DNA of 64,000 bases from Nevskiales bacterium (GCA_028698335.1 JAQVDP010000007.1:62001-126000); one strand, 5' to 3'. Positions 33,782 through 43,421 are shown, counted from the first letter of the stretch. Notes: generated by a model not told the origin, from the sequence alone. A program made the numbers and translations.

Positions 33782-34354
33782 ATGATCACGACATTCATCT
33801 GGCTCGCCATCGCCGCAGCGCTGGTGGTGTATCTGATTATCCTTTACAACGGCCTGGTCACGCTCAAGCATGGCGTCGCCAAGGCGTGGAGCAATATCGA
33901 CGTGCTGCTCAAGCAGCGTCACGACGAGCTGCCGAAGCTGGTCGAGACCTGCAAGCAGTACATGCAGTTCGAACGCGATACGCTCGAAAAGGTCATGCAG
34001 GCGCGCTCCGCCGCCAACAGCGCGCGTCAGGCCGGGGACGTCAAGGGCGTCGGCCAGGCCGAGGGGCAGATGCGACTGGGCCTCGGAAACATCATGGCGA
34101 CCGTCGAGGCCTATCCCGAACTCAAGGCCAATCAATCGATCCAGCAACTGCTGGGCCGCATCACCGGCCTCGAGAACGCGATTGCCGACCGCCGCGAGTT
34201 CTACAACGAATCGGTCAACGTCAATAACGTCCGCATCGAACAGTTCCCGGACGTCGTCGTGGCACGGCTGTTCGGTTTCAAGGCGGCGGAACTGCTCGAG
34301 TTCAGCGCCGAGGAAAAGACCGATGTCGATCTGCGCAATCTGTTCGGAAGCTGA
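33782..34354 (+). CDS. lemA: LemA family protein
   Basis: 190 residues: N-terminal transmembrane segment (about 4-22), then a helical bundle with LVTLKHGVAKAWSNIDVLLKQR and ADRREFYNESVNVNNVRIEQFP, the family hallmarks. Membrane-bound, role not settled in the family. Start ATG 33782; an earlier ATG at 33695 would place about 30 residues before the membrane segment and is less likely. 42 bases before the GIDE-type gene, which is a usual LemA partner. Confidence 0.9.
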   Translation: MITTFIWLAIAAALVVYLIILYNGLVTLKHGVAKAWSNIDVLLKQRHDELPKLVETCKQYMQFERDTLEKVMQARSAANSARQAGDVKGVGQAEGQMRLGLGNIMATVEAYPELKANQSIQQLLGRITGLENAIADRREFYNESVNVNNVRIEQFPDVVVARLFGFKAAELLEFSAEEKTDVDLRNLFGS

Positions 34355-34396
34355 TCGGCGGCGCTTCCGCCCGCAGCGGCGCCCCGCCCGCCCGAC

Positions 34397-35344
34397 GTGA
34401 ATGATCCGGTCTGGCTGCAGCAGCTCGCAGCCGACATCGCCGGCGCCGACGCCACCGAATTCTGGGCATGGACCGGCGCGGCGATCGTCGCCGCGATCGG
34501 CTGCTTCGCGTTCGCGTTCCTGGTCCTGCACCGCGCGCGACTGATCGAGAACACCCCCACCTCCCGGATCCGTTCGGCCGCGCAGGGATACGTGGAGCTG
34601 CGCGGGTTCGCGCGCCTGCTGCCGGGCCCGCCGATCCTGTCGCCGCTGTCGGGCGCACGCTGCTGCTGGTGGAAATACAGCGTGCAGAAGCAGGAAACGC
34701 AGTGGCGCAACGGCCGCCGCACCACCCGGTGGCGCACGGTCGCGTCGGGCACCAGCGACGAGCTGTTCATGCTGGCGGACGAGACCGGCGACTGCGTGGT
34801 CGATCCGGAAGGGGCCGACATCCACCCGAGCCTGAAACGCCAGTGGCGCGGCACGTCGCCACGGCCGGGATTCATCCCCGACAAGACGCCATGGCTGCAG
34901 CTCGGCGACTACCGCTACTCGGAACAGTTGCTCGGCATCGGCGACCCGCTGTATGCCATCGGCTGGTTCCGGACCCAGGCCGCGCAGCGCGACCTGAACG
35001 TCTCCGCCGACGTCACCGCGCTGTTGCGCGAATGGAAGGCCGACCGGACCAGCCTGCTGGCGCGCTTCGATGCAGACGGCGACGGCCACATCGACCTGCA
35101 GGAGTGGGAAACGGCGCGGCGGGCCGCTCTGGAGCAGGTCCAGAAGGAGCATCTGGAACACGCGCTGTCTCCGGACATCCACGTGCTGTGCCGGCCGGGC
35201 GATCGCCGGCCCTACATCCTCTCGACGCTGTCGCAGGAGCAGCTGGCGCGACGGTACCGGATCAGCGGCGGGTCGCTGCTGCTGCTGTCGATTGCGATCG
35301 GCGTCGCCGCGGTCTTCAGCCTGACGGCGCGCGGCATGCTCTAG
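34397..35344 (+). CDS. GIDE-domain membrane protein with EF-hand
   Basis: 315 residues: transmembrane segments at about 24-46 and 292-310, a GIDE-like region between (GARCCWWKYSVQKQETQWRN, WRTVASGTSDELFMLADETG, GDYRYSEQLLGIGDPLYAIG), and a complete EF-hand loop D225-A-D227-G-D229-G-H-I-D233-L-Q-E236. GIDE proteins resemble the mitochondrial E3 ligase MUL1 outside its RING, which is absent here. The EF-hand suggests calcium control. Start GTG 34397 lacks a clear ribosome-binding site. Lies right after lemA. Confidence 0.82.
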   Translation: MNDPVWLQQLAADIAGADATEFWAWTGAAIVAAIGCFAFAFLVLHRARLIENTPTSRIRSAAQGYVELRGFARLLPGPPILSPLSGARCCWWKYSVQKQETQWRNGRRTTRWRTVASGTSDELFMLADETGDCVVDPEGADIHPSLKRQWRGTSPRPGFIPDKTPWLQLGDYRYSEQLLGIGDPLYAIGWFRTQAAQRDLNVSADVTALLREWKADRTSLLARFDADGDGHIDLQEWETARRAALEQVQKEHLEHALSPDIHVLCRPGDRRPYILSTLSQEQLARRYRISGGSLLLLSIAIGVAAVFSLTARGML

Positions 35345-35450
35345 CCCCTTCAGAAACAAAGCTTTTTTCTATCAGGGCTTTACGAAAAATTCACTGGAAA
35401 AATCGACTGACCGACCCCACGATACGGGTTCCAGTTCCAACGCCCCGATC

Positions 35451-37505
35451 ATGCAAAATCCGCTGCTGGCCGATCCCATCGGCAACCCGCTGCCCGCCTT
35501 CGACCAGATCCGTCCGGAACACGCCGAAGCGGCCATCGACGACGTTCTGTCGCGCAACCGCAGCGAACTCGAGGCGCTGCTGAGCCGCGCCGAGACGCCG
35601 ACCTGGGAATCGCTGGTCGAACCCCTCGAGGAGCTCGGCGACCGCATCCAGCGAATCTGGGGCCCGGTGTCGCACCTGTTCAGCGTCGCCAACTCGCCGG
35701 AGTGGCGCAAGGCCTACAACGCCTGCCTGCCGAAGCTCACCGCGTACAGCATCGAGCTGTCGCAGTCCGAGCCGCTGTTCCGCGCCTACGAGGCGCTGGC
35801 GGCCAGCCCGGAGTTCGAACGGTTCTCGACACCGCGCAAGAAGGTCATCACCGATGCCCTGCGGGACTTCCGTCTCTCCGGTATCGGTCTGCCGGACGAG
35901 CAGAAGGCGCGCTACAAGGAGCTGTCGCTGAAGCTCTCCGAACTGCAGACCAAGTTCGAAGAGAACCTGATGGACGCGATCCAGGCCTGGAGCCGTCTGG
36001 TCACCGACGAAGCCGAACTTGCCGGCATGCACGATGCCGCCAGACAGGCCGCGCGTGAAAAAGCGCAGGCCAAGGATCAGGACGGCTGGCTGCTGACCCT
36101 GGACTTCCCCAGCTTCGACGCGGTCATCACCTACGTCGACAATCGCGAACTGCGCCGCGAGATCTATACCGCCTACGTCACCCGGGCGTCGGACCAGGGT
36201 CCGCAGGCAGGCCAGTTCGACAATTCCGAACTGATCGAACAGATCCTGGCGCTGCGCCACGAACTGGCGCGCATGCTCGACTTCGCCAACTACGCCGAGC
36301 TGTCGCTGGCCACCAAGATGGCCGAGAGCCCGCAGGAGGTCGAGGACTTCCTCGCCGATCTGGCGCGGCGTGCGCGCCCGCGCGCGATTGCCGAGATCGA
36401 CGAGCTGCGGCGCTATGCCAGCGAACGCGATGGTCTCGACGAGCTGATGCCCTGGGACCTGGCCTACTACTCGGAGAAGCTGAGCACCGACAAGCTGGGC
36501 CTGAGCGAAGAGGCCCTGCGCCCGTACTTCCCGATGCCGGGCGTCCTGCGCGGCATGTTCGCGCTGGTCGAGCGCCTCTACGGCATCCGCATCGAGGCCG
36601 CGCCCGGCATCGCCACCTGGCACGAGGACGTCACCACCTGGGCTCTGAAGGACGACCAGGGCGCCGAGTTCGGGTTGTTCTATCTGGACCCGTATGCGCG
36701 GCCGGAGAAACGCAGCGGCGCGTGGATGGACGAGTGCGTCAACCGCCGCCGCAAGTCGCAGATCCTGCAGCAGCCCGCCGCCTATCTGGTCTGCAATTTC
36801 GCGCCGCCGGTGGGCGGCCGCCCGGCCCTGCTGACCCACGACGAGGTGCTGACGCTGTTCCACGAATTCGGGCACGGCCTGCATCACCTGATGACCCAGG
36901 TCGACGAAGGCTCGGTTTCCGGCATCCGTGGCGTCGCCTGGGATGCCGTCGAGCTGCCGAGCCAGTTCATGGAGAACTGGTGCTTCGACCCGCCGACCCT
37001 GCGCAGCTTCGCGCGCCACTGGGAAAGCGGCGAACCGCTCCCCGACGAGCAGATCGAGAAGCTGCGCGCTTCCCGCACCTTCCAGGCGGCGATGGCCACG
37101 GTCCGTCAGCTCGAATTCGGCCTGTTCGATCTGCGCCTGCACCGCGATTTCGATCCGGCCAAGGGTGCGCGGGTCCTCGAGACCATCGACCGGGTCCGCG
37201 ACGAAGTCGCGGCGCTGAAGCCGCCCGCATTCAACCGCATGCCCTGGAGCTTCTCCCACATCTTCGCCGGCGGTTACGCCGCGGGCTACTACAGCTACAA
37301 GTGGGCGGAAGTGCTGTCGGCGGACGCCTTCGCCGCATTCGAGGAGAGTGGCTTCTCGCCCGAAACGGGCACCCGCTTCCGCGACACCGTGTTGGCGCAG
37401 GGCGGCTCGAAGGAAGCCATGGAGCTGTTCATCGAGTTCCGCGGGCGCAAACCCAACGTCGACGCCCTGCTGCGCCACAGCGGACTGGTCGACGCAGCCG
37501 CGTGA
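35451..37505 (+). CDS. prlC: Oligopeptidase A (M3 metallopeptidase)
   Basis: Cytoplasmic zinc peptidase degrading short peptides, including cleaved signal peptides. The 684 residues match E. coli PrlC. HEFGHGLHH supplies zinc ligands His471 and His475 with Glu472 catalytic; EGSVSGIRGVAWDAVELPSQ with the third ligand region follows, and FSHIFAGGYAAGYYSYKWAEV is the C-terminal M3 signature. The AT-rich stretch upstream (35360-35400) stands out in this GC-rich window and may hold its promoter. A strong terminator follows. Confidence 0.96.
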   Translation: MQNPLLADPIGNPLPAFDQIRPEHAEAAIDDVLSRNRSELEALLSRAETPTWESLVEPLEELGDRIQRIWGPVSHLFSVANSPEWRKAYNACLPKLTAYSIELSQSEPLFRAYEALAASPEFERFSTPRKKVITDALRDFRLSGIGLPDEQKARYKELSLKLSELQTKFEENLMDAIQAWSRLVTDEAELAGMHDAARQAAREKAQAKDQDGWLLTLDFPSFDAVITYVDNRELRREIYTAYVTRASDQGPQAGQFDNSELIEQILALRHELARMLDFANYAELSLATKMAESPQEVEDFLADLARRARPRAIAEIDELRRYASERDGLDELMPWDLAYYSEKLSTDKLGLSEEALRPYFPMPGVLRGMFALVERLYGIRIEAAPGIATWHEDVTTWALKDDQGAEFGLFYLDPYARPEKRSGAWMDECVNRRRKSQILQQPAAYLVCNFAPPVGGRPALLTHDEVLTLFHEFGHGLHHLMTQVDEGSVSGIRGVAWDAVELPSQFMENWCFDPPTLRSFARHWESGEPLPDEQIEKLRASRTFQAAMATVRQLEFGLFDLRLHRDFDPAKGARVLETIDRVRDEVAALKPPAFNRMPWSFSHIFAGGYAAGYYSYKWAEVLSADAFAAFEESGFSPETGTRFRDTVLAQGGSKEAMELFIEFRGRKPNVDALLRHSGLVDAAA

Positions 37506-37533
37506 TTGCGTTGCGCTGAGGAATCCGTCTACC

Positions 37534-37569
37534 AGAGGGGCGGCGCTTGGCGCGCCGCCCCTCTTTTTT
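37534..37569 (+). terminator. Rho-independent terminator after prlC
   Basis: Perfect 13-bp stem (37534-37546 with 37552-37564), loop of 5 bases, then a T-tract of six (37564-37569). It lies 28 bases past the stop. Read on the minus strand there is no T-run, so it serves prlC. Confidence 0.92.
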
Positions 37570-37578
37570 CAAGCGCCG

Positions 37579-39093
37579 CTATGCGCCCTTGAGCTCGCGC
37601 GTGCTGAGTTCCTTGCCGGCGTCGTCGACCGTCACCAGGCGCACGGTGAAGCCCCACAGCCGCTGCAGGTGCTTGAGCACCTCGGACGCCGACTCGTCGA
37701 GCGGGCGGCCACGGTGCTGACGGTGACGCAGGGTCAATGAGCGGTCGCCGCGGCGTTCGTAACGAACAACCTGGATATCCGGCACCAGGTTGTCGCGGTT
37801 GTACTGGCTTGCCAGCAAGCGTCGCAGGCGACGGTAGCCGTCCTCGTTGTGGATCGCCTCGACGACCAGCGCCTCTTCGTTCTCGTCGTCGGCGATGCCG
37901 AACATCCGGAACTCGCGCATCAGGCGCGGGCTCAGGAATTGTCCGATGAAGGACTCGTCCTTGTAGTTTCGCATCGCGAAATCGAGCACCTTCCGCCAGT
38001 CGCCGCCAGCGATGTCCGGAAACCACTGGCGATCCTCTTCGGTCGGCGACTCGCAGACCCGACGCAGGTCGGTGAACATCGCGAAGCCGAGCGCGTACGG
38101 GTTGATGCCGCTGTAGCCGCGCTGCGCATAGCCGCGCTGCGCGATCACATTGGTATGGCTGCTGAGGATCTCCAGCATGAATCCCGAATCGACGAGCCCC
38201 TTGTCGAACAGGCGGTGCAGCAGCGTGTAGTGCCAGAACGTGGCCCAGCCTTCGTTCATGACCTTGGTCAGGCCCTGCGGATAGAAGTACTGCGCCATCT
38301 TGCGCACGATGCGCACGATCTCGCTCTGCCACGGCTCCAGGCGAGGTGAGTGCTTCTCGATGAAATAGAGCAGGTTCTCCTGCGGCTCGGCGGGGAAGTC
38401 GGGCTCGCGACGCCGGCGGTCGCCCTCACTGCTCTTGCGCGGCACGGTGCGCCAGATTTCGTCGAACTGCTTCCAAGCATGCGACTCGCGCTCGCGCTGG
38501 CGCTGCAGTTCGGCCTCGACCGACAGCGGCGCCGGATGATGGTACCGGTCGACGCCGTGGCTCATCAGCGCATGGCAGGAGTCGAGCACGGCCTCGACCG
38601 CCTCTTCGCCGTACCGCTGCTCGCACTGCATGATGTATTTGCGGGCGAACACCATGTAGTCGATGATCGCGTCGGCGTCGGTCCATTGCCGGAACAGGTA
38701 GTTGCCCTTGAAGAAGGAGTTGTGCCCGTAGCAGGCATGCGCGACCACCAGCGCCTGCATCGCCATCGTGTTCTCCTCCATCAGATAGGCGATGCAGGGA
38801 TTCGAATTGATGACGATCTCGTACGCGAGCCCGCGCATGCCCTTGCGGTACATGTGCTCGTTGCGGATGAACTCCTTGCCGAAGCTCCAGTGCGGGTAGC
38901 CGATCGGCAGGCCCAGAGACGCGTATGCGTCGAGCATCTGCTCCGAGGCGATGACCTCGATCTGGTTCGGATAGCAGTCCAGGCCGAACTCTCCGACGGC
39001 GATCTCGCGGATCGCGCGATCGTAGGTATCGATCAGATCGAAGGTCCACTCGGCCCCATTGGACAGCAGACGCGGCTTGAGCGCGGTACTCAT
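37579..39093 (-). CDS. spoVR: SpoVR family protein
   Basis: 504 residues, matching E. coli YcgB. Motifs: DRAIREIAVGEFGLDCYPNQ, SFGKEFIRNEHMYRKGMRGL, YEIVINSNPCIAYLMEENTM, HACYGHNSFFKGN and MNEGWATFWHYTLLHRL. The biochemical role is unknown; family members act in spore cortex formation or stress. Start ATG 39093 overlaps the yeaH-type stop as ATGA. Third gene of prkA-yeaH-spoVR. Confidence 0.93.
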   Translation of the reverse strand: MSTALKPRLLSNGAEWTFDLIDTYDRAIREIAVGEFGLDCYPNQIEVIASEQMLDAYASLGLPIGYPHWSFGKEFIRNEHMYRKGMRGLAYEIVINSNPCIAYLMEENTMAMQALVVAHACYGHNSFFKGNYLFRQWTDADAIIDYMVFARKYIMQCEQRYGEEAVEAVLDSCHALMSHGVDRYHHPAPLSVEAELQRQRERESHAWKQFDEIWRTVPRKSSEGDRRRREPDFPAEPQENLLYFIEKHSPRLEPWQSEIVRIVRKMAQYFYPQGLTKVMNEGWATFWHYTLLHRLFDKGLVDSGFMLEILSSHTNVIAQRGYAQRGYSGINPYALGFAMFTDLRRVCESPTEEDRQWFPDIAGGDWRKVLDFAMRNYKDESFIGQFLSPRLMREFRMFGIADDENEEALVVEAIHNEDGYRRLRRLLASQYNRDNLVPDIQVVRYERRGDRSLTLRHRQHRGRPLDESASEVLKHLQRLWGFTVRLVTVDDAGKELSTRELKGA

Positions 39094-40319
39094 GCGGCCT
39101 CCGTGCTGAACAGATCGCGCAGGACCGGGTAGATCTCGCCGCGCGCGGTCACGCTCTTCATTGCGAACTTCGGACTGTCGATCCGCGCGTACGCGTGCGC
39201 CAGGGAGCCGAGATGTTCGGGCTCGTCGGGCACCTCGACGTAGGCGAAATAGCGCAGCGACGGCAGCAGCTGCTCTTCCAGATAGGACCGGCTCTTCTCG
39301 GGGTCGGCACCAAAGGCGTCACCGTCCGAGGCCTGGGCGCCATACAGGTTCCAGCTTGTTGGATCGTAGCGCTCGGCGACGATCTCCTGCATCAGCTTCA
39401 GCGCCGACAGTACGACGGTACCGCCACTCTGCGTGCCGTAGAAGAAGGTTTCCTCGTCGACCTCCTGCGCGTTGTCGGTATGGCGGATGAAGATCAGGTC
39501 GACATGCTCGTACTTGCGTGTCAGGAACAGGTACAGCAGCGTGAAGAAGCGCTTGGCCAGATCCTTCTTGTCCTCGGTCATCGACGCGGAGACGTCCATC
39601 AGGCAGAACATCGCCGCGCGCGCCACCGGCATCGGTTCGCGCACACGGTGCCTGAAACGCAGATCGAACTCGTCGAGAAACGGAATCCGCGCAAGTCTGG
39701 CACGCAGCTCCTCGGCGCGGGCCTCAAGCTCCGGCGTCGGCGCCTCGGCCAACGCCGCCTCGACTTCGTCGAGCTCGCGCCGCGCCGACGCGCCGACCGC
39801 GATCCGGCGTGCGGTGGCGTTGCGCAGCGAGCGCGGAATCGACAGGTTCGCCGGCACGCCGCTCGGCGTGTACCCGGCGCGACGCATCTTGAACTGCCGC
39901 ACGTCGCCGAGCACGTTGCGCTCCAGATCCGGCAGCTCGAGATCGTCGAAGAACAGGTTCATGAACTCTTCGCGCGACAGGCTGAAGACGAAATCGTCCT
40001 CGGCGTCACCCTGTCCTTCACCGCCCCCGTCACCGCCGCCACTGGGCGGCCGCGCGATGCGGTCGCCCTCGGCGAAGCGGTCGTTGCCGGTATAGACGGT
40101 CTCATGGCTCCCGCCCTGGCCGTGGTGGAAGGTCGGCTCGGAAATGTCGCGGGCCGGGATGTTGACCTCGCCGCCCTGCTCCATGTCGGTAATCGAGCGG
40201 CGCGCCACCATGTCGTCAACCGAGCGCTTGATCTGCTCCTTGTAGCGGCGCAGGAAGCGCTGACGGTTGACTGCGTTCTTGTTTCGATCGTTCAGCCGGC
40301 GATCGATGATGATCGACAT
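39090..40319 (-). CDS. yeaH: YeaH/YhbH family (DUF444) protein
   Basis: 409 residues. N-terminal MSIIIDRRLNDRNKNAVNRQR, a Gly-rich linker (around residue 100), and a von Willebrand-like metal site MFCLMDVSASMTEDKKDLAK followed by FYGTQSGGTVVLSALKLM. Partner of PrkA kinase in many bacteria; molecular role unknown. Start ATG 40319 gives the family N-terminus. 37 bases downstream of prkA and overlapping spoVR. Confidence 0.94.
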   Translation of the reverse strand: MSIIIDRRLNDRNKNAVNRQRFLRRYKEQIKRSVDDMVARRSITDMEQGGEVNIPARDISEPTFHHGQGGSHETVYTGNDRFAEGDRIARPPSGGGDGGGEGQGDAEDDFVFSLSREEFMNLFFDDLELPDLERNVLGDVRQFKMRRAGYTPSGVPANLSIPRSLRNATARRIAVGASARRELDEVEAALAEAPTPELEARAEELRARLARIPFLDEFDLRFRHRVREPMPVARAAMFCLMDVSASMTEDKKDLAKRFFTLLYLFLTRKYEHVDLIFIRHTDNAQEVDEETFFYGTQSGGTVVLSALKLMQEIVAERYDPTSWNLYGAQASDGDAFGADPEKSRSYLEEQLLPSLRYFAYVEVPDEPEHLGSLAHAYARIDSPKFAMKSVTARGEIYPVLRDLFSTEAA

Positions 40320-40356
40320 GTCGCCTCCGGGGTCACGAACCGGGAACGCGCACAGG

Positions 40357-42279
40357 TCACTGCGACTTGCGCACGCGCAGATACCACTCGGACAGCAGCC
40401 GCACCTGCTTCTCGGTGTACCCCTTGGCCACCATGCGGGACACGAAGTTCTCGTGCTTCTTCTGATCCTCCACGGAGGCCTTGGCATTGAACGAGATCAC
40501 CGGCAGCAGTTCCTCGGTCGACGAGAACATCTTCTTCTCGATGACCTCGCGCAGCTTCTCGTAGCTGGTCCAGGCCGGGTTCTTGCCGTTGTTCTGCGCG
40601 CGCGCGCGCAGCACGAAGTTGACGATCTCGTTGCGGAAGTCCTTGGGGTTGGCAATGCCGGCCGGCTTCTCGATCTTCTCGAGCTCGGAGTTGAGCGCGG
40701 CGCGATCGAAGGACTCGCCGGTTTCCGGATCCCGGTAGTCTTCATCCTGGATCCAGTAGTCGGCAAAGGTCACGTAGCGGTCGAAGATGTTCTGGCCGTA
40801 TTCGCCGTAGGACTCCAGGTAAGCGGTCTGGATCTCCTTGCCGATGAACTCGGCGTAGCGCGGCGCCAGCCAGCCCTTGATGAACTCCAGGAACCGGCGT
40901 TGCTGATCGTCCGGCAGATGCTCACGCAGAACGCGCTGCTCGAGCACGTACATCAGGTGCACCGGATTGGCGGCGACCTCGGTCTGATCGTAGTTGAACA
41001 CCGCCGACAGCACCTTGTACGCGAAGCGTGTGGACATGCCGTCCATGCCTTCGTCGACGCCGGCATAGTCGCGGTACTCCTGCAGCGACTTGGCTGCCGG
41101 ATCGGTGTCCTTGAGGTTCTCGCCGTCGTAGACGCGCATCTTCGAATAGATGCTCGAGTTCTCCGGCTCCTTGATGCGCGTGAGCACCGACCACTGCGCC
41201 ATCATCTCCAGCGTGCCCGGCGCGCACGGCGCCTGCGACAGCGCGCTGTGACGCAGCAGCTTGCGGTAGATCTCGACTTCCTCGGACACCTGCAGGCAAT
41301 ACGGGACCTTGACGATGTAGACGCGATCGAGGAAAGCCTCGTTGTTCTTGTTGTTGCGGAAGCTCTGCCATTCCGACTCGTTGGAGTGCGCCAGCACCAC
41401 CCCGTTGAACGGGATTGCCGAAAAACCTTCGGTACCCTTGTAGTTGCCCTCCTGCGTCGCGGTCAGCAAGGGATGCAACATCTTGATCGGCGCCTTGAAC
41501 ATCTCGACGAATTCGAGCAGCCCCTGATTGGCCAGGCACAGTCCACCCGAATACGAGTACGCATCCGGATCGTCCTGCCCGAAGCGTTCGAGCTTGCGGA
41601 TATCGACCTTGCCGACCAGGGACGAAATGTCCTGGTTGTTCTCGTCACCGGGCTCGGTCTTGGTGATCGCGAGCTGCTTGAGCACCGACGGCTGGATCCG
41701 CACCACCTTGAACTGGTTCAGGTCGCCGTCGTACTCGGCCAGGCGCTTGAGCGCCCACGGCGAGGCGATGCCGCTGAGGTAGCGCTGCGGAATGCCGTAC
41801 TCCTTCTCCAGCGCGGCGCCATCACGCTCGGGGTTGAACAGTCCGAGCGGGGATTCGTTGATCGGGGAATCCTTGAGCGCGTAGATCGGATAGGCCTCCA
41901 TCAGCGTCTTGAGCCGTTCGGCGATCGACGACTTGCCGCCACCGACCGGCCCCAGGAGGTACAGGATCTGCTTGCGTTCCTCGAGCCCCTGCGCCGCGTG
42001 CTTGAAATACGCGACGATCTGCTGGATGACGTCCTCCATCCCGTAGAACTCGCGAAACGCCGGATAGCGCCGGATCACACGGTTGGAGAAGATGCGCGAC
42101 AAACGCGAATCGTTCCGGGTATCGACGACCTCCGGCTCCCCGATCGCAGCGAGCATCCGCTCCGCCGGGGTCGCGTAGGCCAGTGGGTCGCGCTTGCAGA
42201 GGTCGAGGTAGTCGAGTAACGACATCTCCTCTTCCTGAGCCTGCAAATACTGACTGCGAAAGCTTTCGAGAATGCTCAT
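40357..42279 (-). CDS. prkA: PrkA serine protein kinase / AAA+ protein
   Basis: 640 residues, as in E. coli YeaG. N-terminal AAA+-type region with Walker A LLGPVGGGKSSIAERLK and a conserved NLVRIQP/KPE-type substrate block, then a kinase-like C-terminal part. Stress and nitrogen-starvation functions are known in relatives. First gene of the prkA-yeaH-spoVR operon; promoter expected in the 305-base gap to xthA, where only weak elements are visible. Confidence 0.95.
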   Translation of the reverse strand: MSILESFRSQYLQAQEEEMSLLDYLDLCKRDPLAYATPAERMLAAIGEPEVVDTRNDSRLSRIFSNRVIRRYPAFREFYGMEDVIQQIVAYFKHAAQGLEERKQILYLLGPVGGGKSSIAERLKTLMEAYPIYALKDSPINESPLGLFNPERDGAALEKEYGIPQRYLSGIASPWALKRLAEYDGDLNQFKVVRIQPSVLKQLAITKTEPGDENNQDISSLVGKVDIRKLERFGQDDPDAYSYSGGLCLANQGLLEFVEMFKAPIKMLHPLLTATQEGNYKGTEGFSAIPFNGVVLAHSNESEWQSFRNNKNNEAFLDRVYIVKVPYCLQVSEEVEIYRKLLRHSALSQAPCAPGTLEMMAQWSVLTRIKEPENSSIYSKMRVYDGENLKDTDPAAKSLQEYRDYAGVDEGMDGMSTRFAYKVLSAVFNYDQTEVAANPVHLMYVLEQRVLREHLPDDQQRRFLEFIKGWLAPRYAEFIGKEIQTAYLESYGEYGQNIFDRYVTFADYWIQDEDYRDPETGESFDRAALNSELEKIEKPAGIANPKDFRNEIVNFVLRARAQNNGKNPAWTSYEKLREVIEKKMFSSTEELLPVISFNAKASVEDQKKHENFVSRMVAKGYTEKQVRLLSEWYLRVRKSQ

Positions 42280-42584
42280 CAGCGACCTCCGTTCGACTGC
42301 TGCTCAACGTGGCGCACAACGCGTTAACAGCATAGCGCGACAACTTCATCATTGCCCGGTTCGTCCGGTCGGCGCATCCGTGAAAACCCGCACTGCGGCC
42401 TTCTGCAAATGCCCGCGCCCGACAACCTCCGAGCACCTGTGATTACGACCATGCAAGAAACGGGCAGGTTCAGATCAATCCGGCTTCCAAGCGGTCGCCA
42501 CCAGCCCACGACCGGCGCCGGCGACCTGACGTCAAGCCATTCCACGGCTATGCTTGGCGCCCTTCGCAACCACCCCACTGCCCG
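42280..42584. other. Divergent prkA/xthA intergenic region
   Basis: 305 bases with no credible gene. TATGCT at 42550-42555 is a candidate -10 for xthA, which would leave a leader of about 23 bases. On the minus strand AGCATA (42328-42333, read TATGCT) is a weak -10 for prkA; no good -35 was seen for either. A GGCGC...TTGC match at 42404-42419 resembles a sigma54 site but has one base too many. Confidence 0.4.
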
Positions 42585-43364
42585 ATGAAAATCGCCACCT
42601 GGAACGTCAACTCGCTGCGTGTCCGCCTGCCTCATGTCCTGGACTGGCTGCAGGCCCAGCCGGTCGACGTTCTCGGGATCCAGGAGACCAAGCTCACCAA
42701 CGACGCGTTCCCGTTCGATGCCCTGCGGGAGGCCGGATATCAGGCGATTCACAACGGTCAGAAGACCTACAACGGGGTGGCTCTACTGGCCCGTCACGCC
42801 CTCGACGACGTGCAGACCGACATCCCCGGATTCGAGGACGAACAGAAGCGCGTGATTGCCGCAACGGTGGGCGGCGTCCGCGTCATCAACGTCTACGTCG
42901 TCAACGGCCAGGCGCTCGACAGCCCGAAATACACGTACAAGCTGCGCTGGCTGGACGCGCTGCGGGCCTACGTCGAGGCGGAACTGGCGCGATACCCGCT
43001 GCTGGCGGTAACCGGCGATTTCAACATCGCCCCGGAGGCCCGCGACACCCACGATCCGGCGTCCTGGGAAGGCAACATCCTCTGCTCGGAGCCCGAGCGG
43101 CAGGGCCTGCGCGCGCTGCTCGCGCTCGGGCTCAGGGACAGCTTCCGCATGTTCGAACAACCCGAAAACGCGTTCACCTGGTGGGATTACCGGCAGGCTG
43201 CATTTCGCCGCAACATGGGGCTGCGCATCGACCACATTCTGCTGTCGGGCCCACTTGCGGAGAAATGCCGGAGCTGTGCCGTCGATGTGGCGCCACGACG
43301 CCTGGAGCGCCCTTCCGACCACGCGCCGGTGATCGTCGACCTGGACCTCGGCACGCGCGACTGA
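42585..43364 (+). CDS. xthA: Exodeoxyribonuclease III
   Basis: AP endonuclease and 3'-5' exonuclease of base-excision repair. The 259 residues carry MKIATWNVNSLRVRLPHVL, LGIQETKLTNDAF (metal Glu), VTGDFNIAPEARDTHDP (Asp-Asn pair), FTWWDYRQAAFRRNMGLRID and the closing CAVDVAPRRLERPSDHAPV (catalytic His). Start ATG 42585 lacks a purine-rich site upstream. Followed 87 bases later by an HD-type gene. Confidence 0.96.
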   Translation: MKIATWNVNSLRVRLPHVLDWLQAQPVDVLGIQETKLTNDAFPFDALREAGYQAIHNGQKTYNGVALLARHALDDVQTDIPGFEDEQKRVIAATVGGVRVINVYVVNGQALDSPKYTYKLRWLDALRAYVEAELARYPLLAVTGDFNIAPEARDTHDPASWEGNILCSEPERQGLRALLALGLRDSFRMFEQPENAFTWWDYRQAAFRRNMGLRIDHILLSGPLAEKCRSCAVDVAPRRLERPSDHAPVIVDLDLGTRD

Positions 43365-43393
43365 CGTCCCCCGAACTGTGGCGCAGTTCACTG

Positions 43394-43421
43394 TTCAGGC
43401 CTCGCGTGACGGCGCTATCAT
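43394..43421 (+). promoter_or_regulatory. Candidate promoter for the 43452 gene
   Basis: TTCAGG (43394-43399) and TATCAT (43416-43421) separated by 16 bases, with a predicted leader of about 24 bases and GGAG before the GTG. A small GAACTG/CAGTTC hairpin at 43373-43389 just upstream may end xthA transcription. Confidence 0.4.

Noticed and set aside
35391-37478. Long open frame opposite prlC (about 695 codons)
   Set aside because: Antisense frame kept open by high GC; biased composition, no domain, and prlC is clear on the other strand. The same applies to long antisense frames at 15066-17018, 19218-20936, 29072-31129, 40267-42219, 45713-48025, 51592-53502 and 53638-55899.
42404-42420. Sigma54-like GGCGC...TTGC match upstream of prkA
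   Set aside because: The GG and GC dinucleotides are 13 bases apart instead of 12, and the left half is weak; not reported as a promoter.
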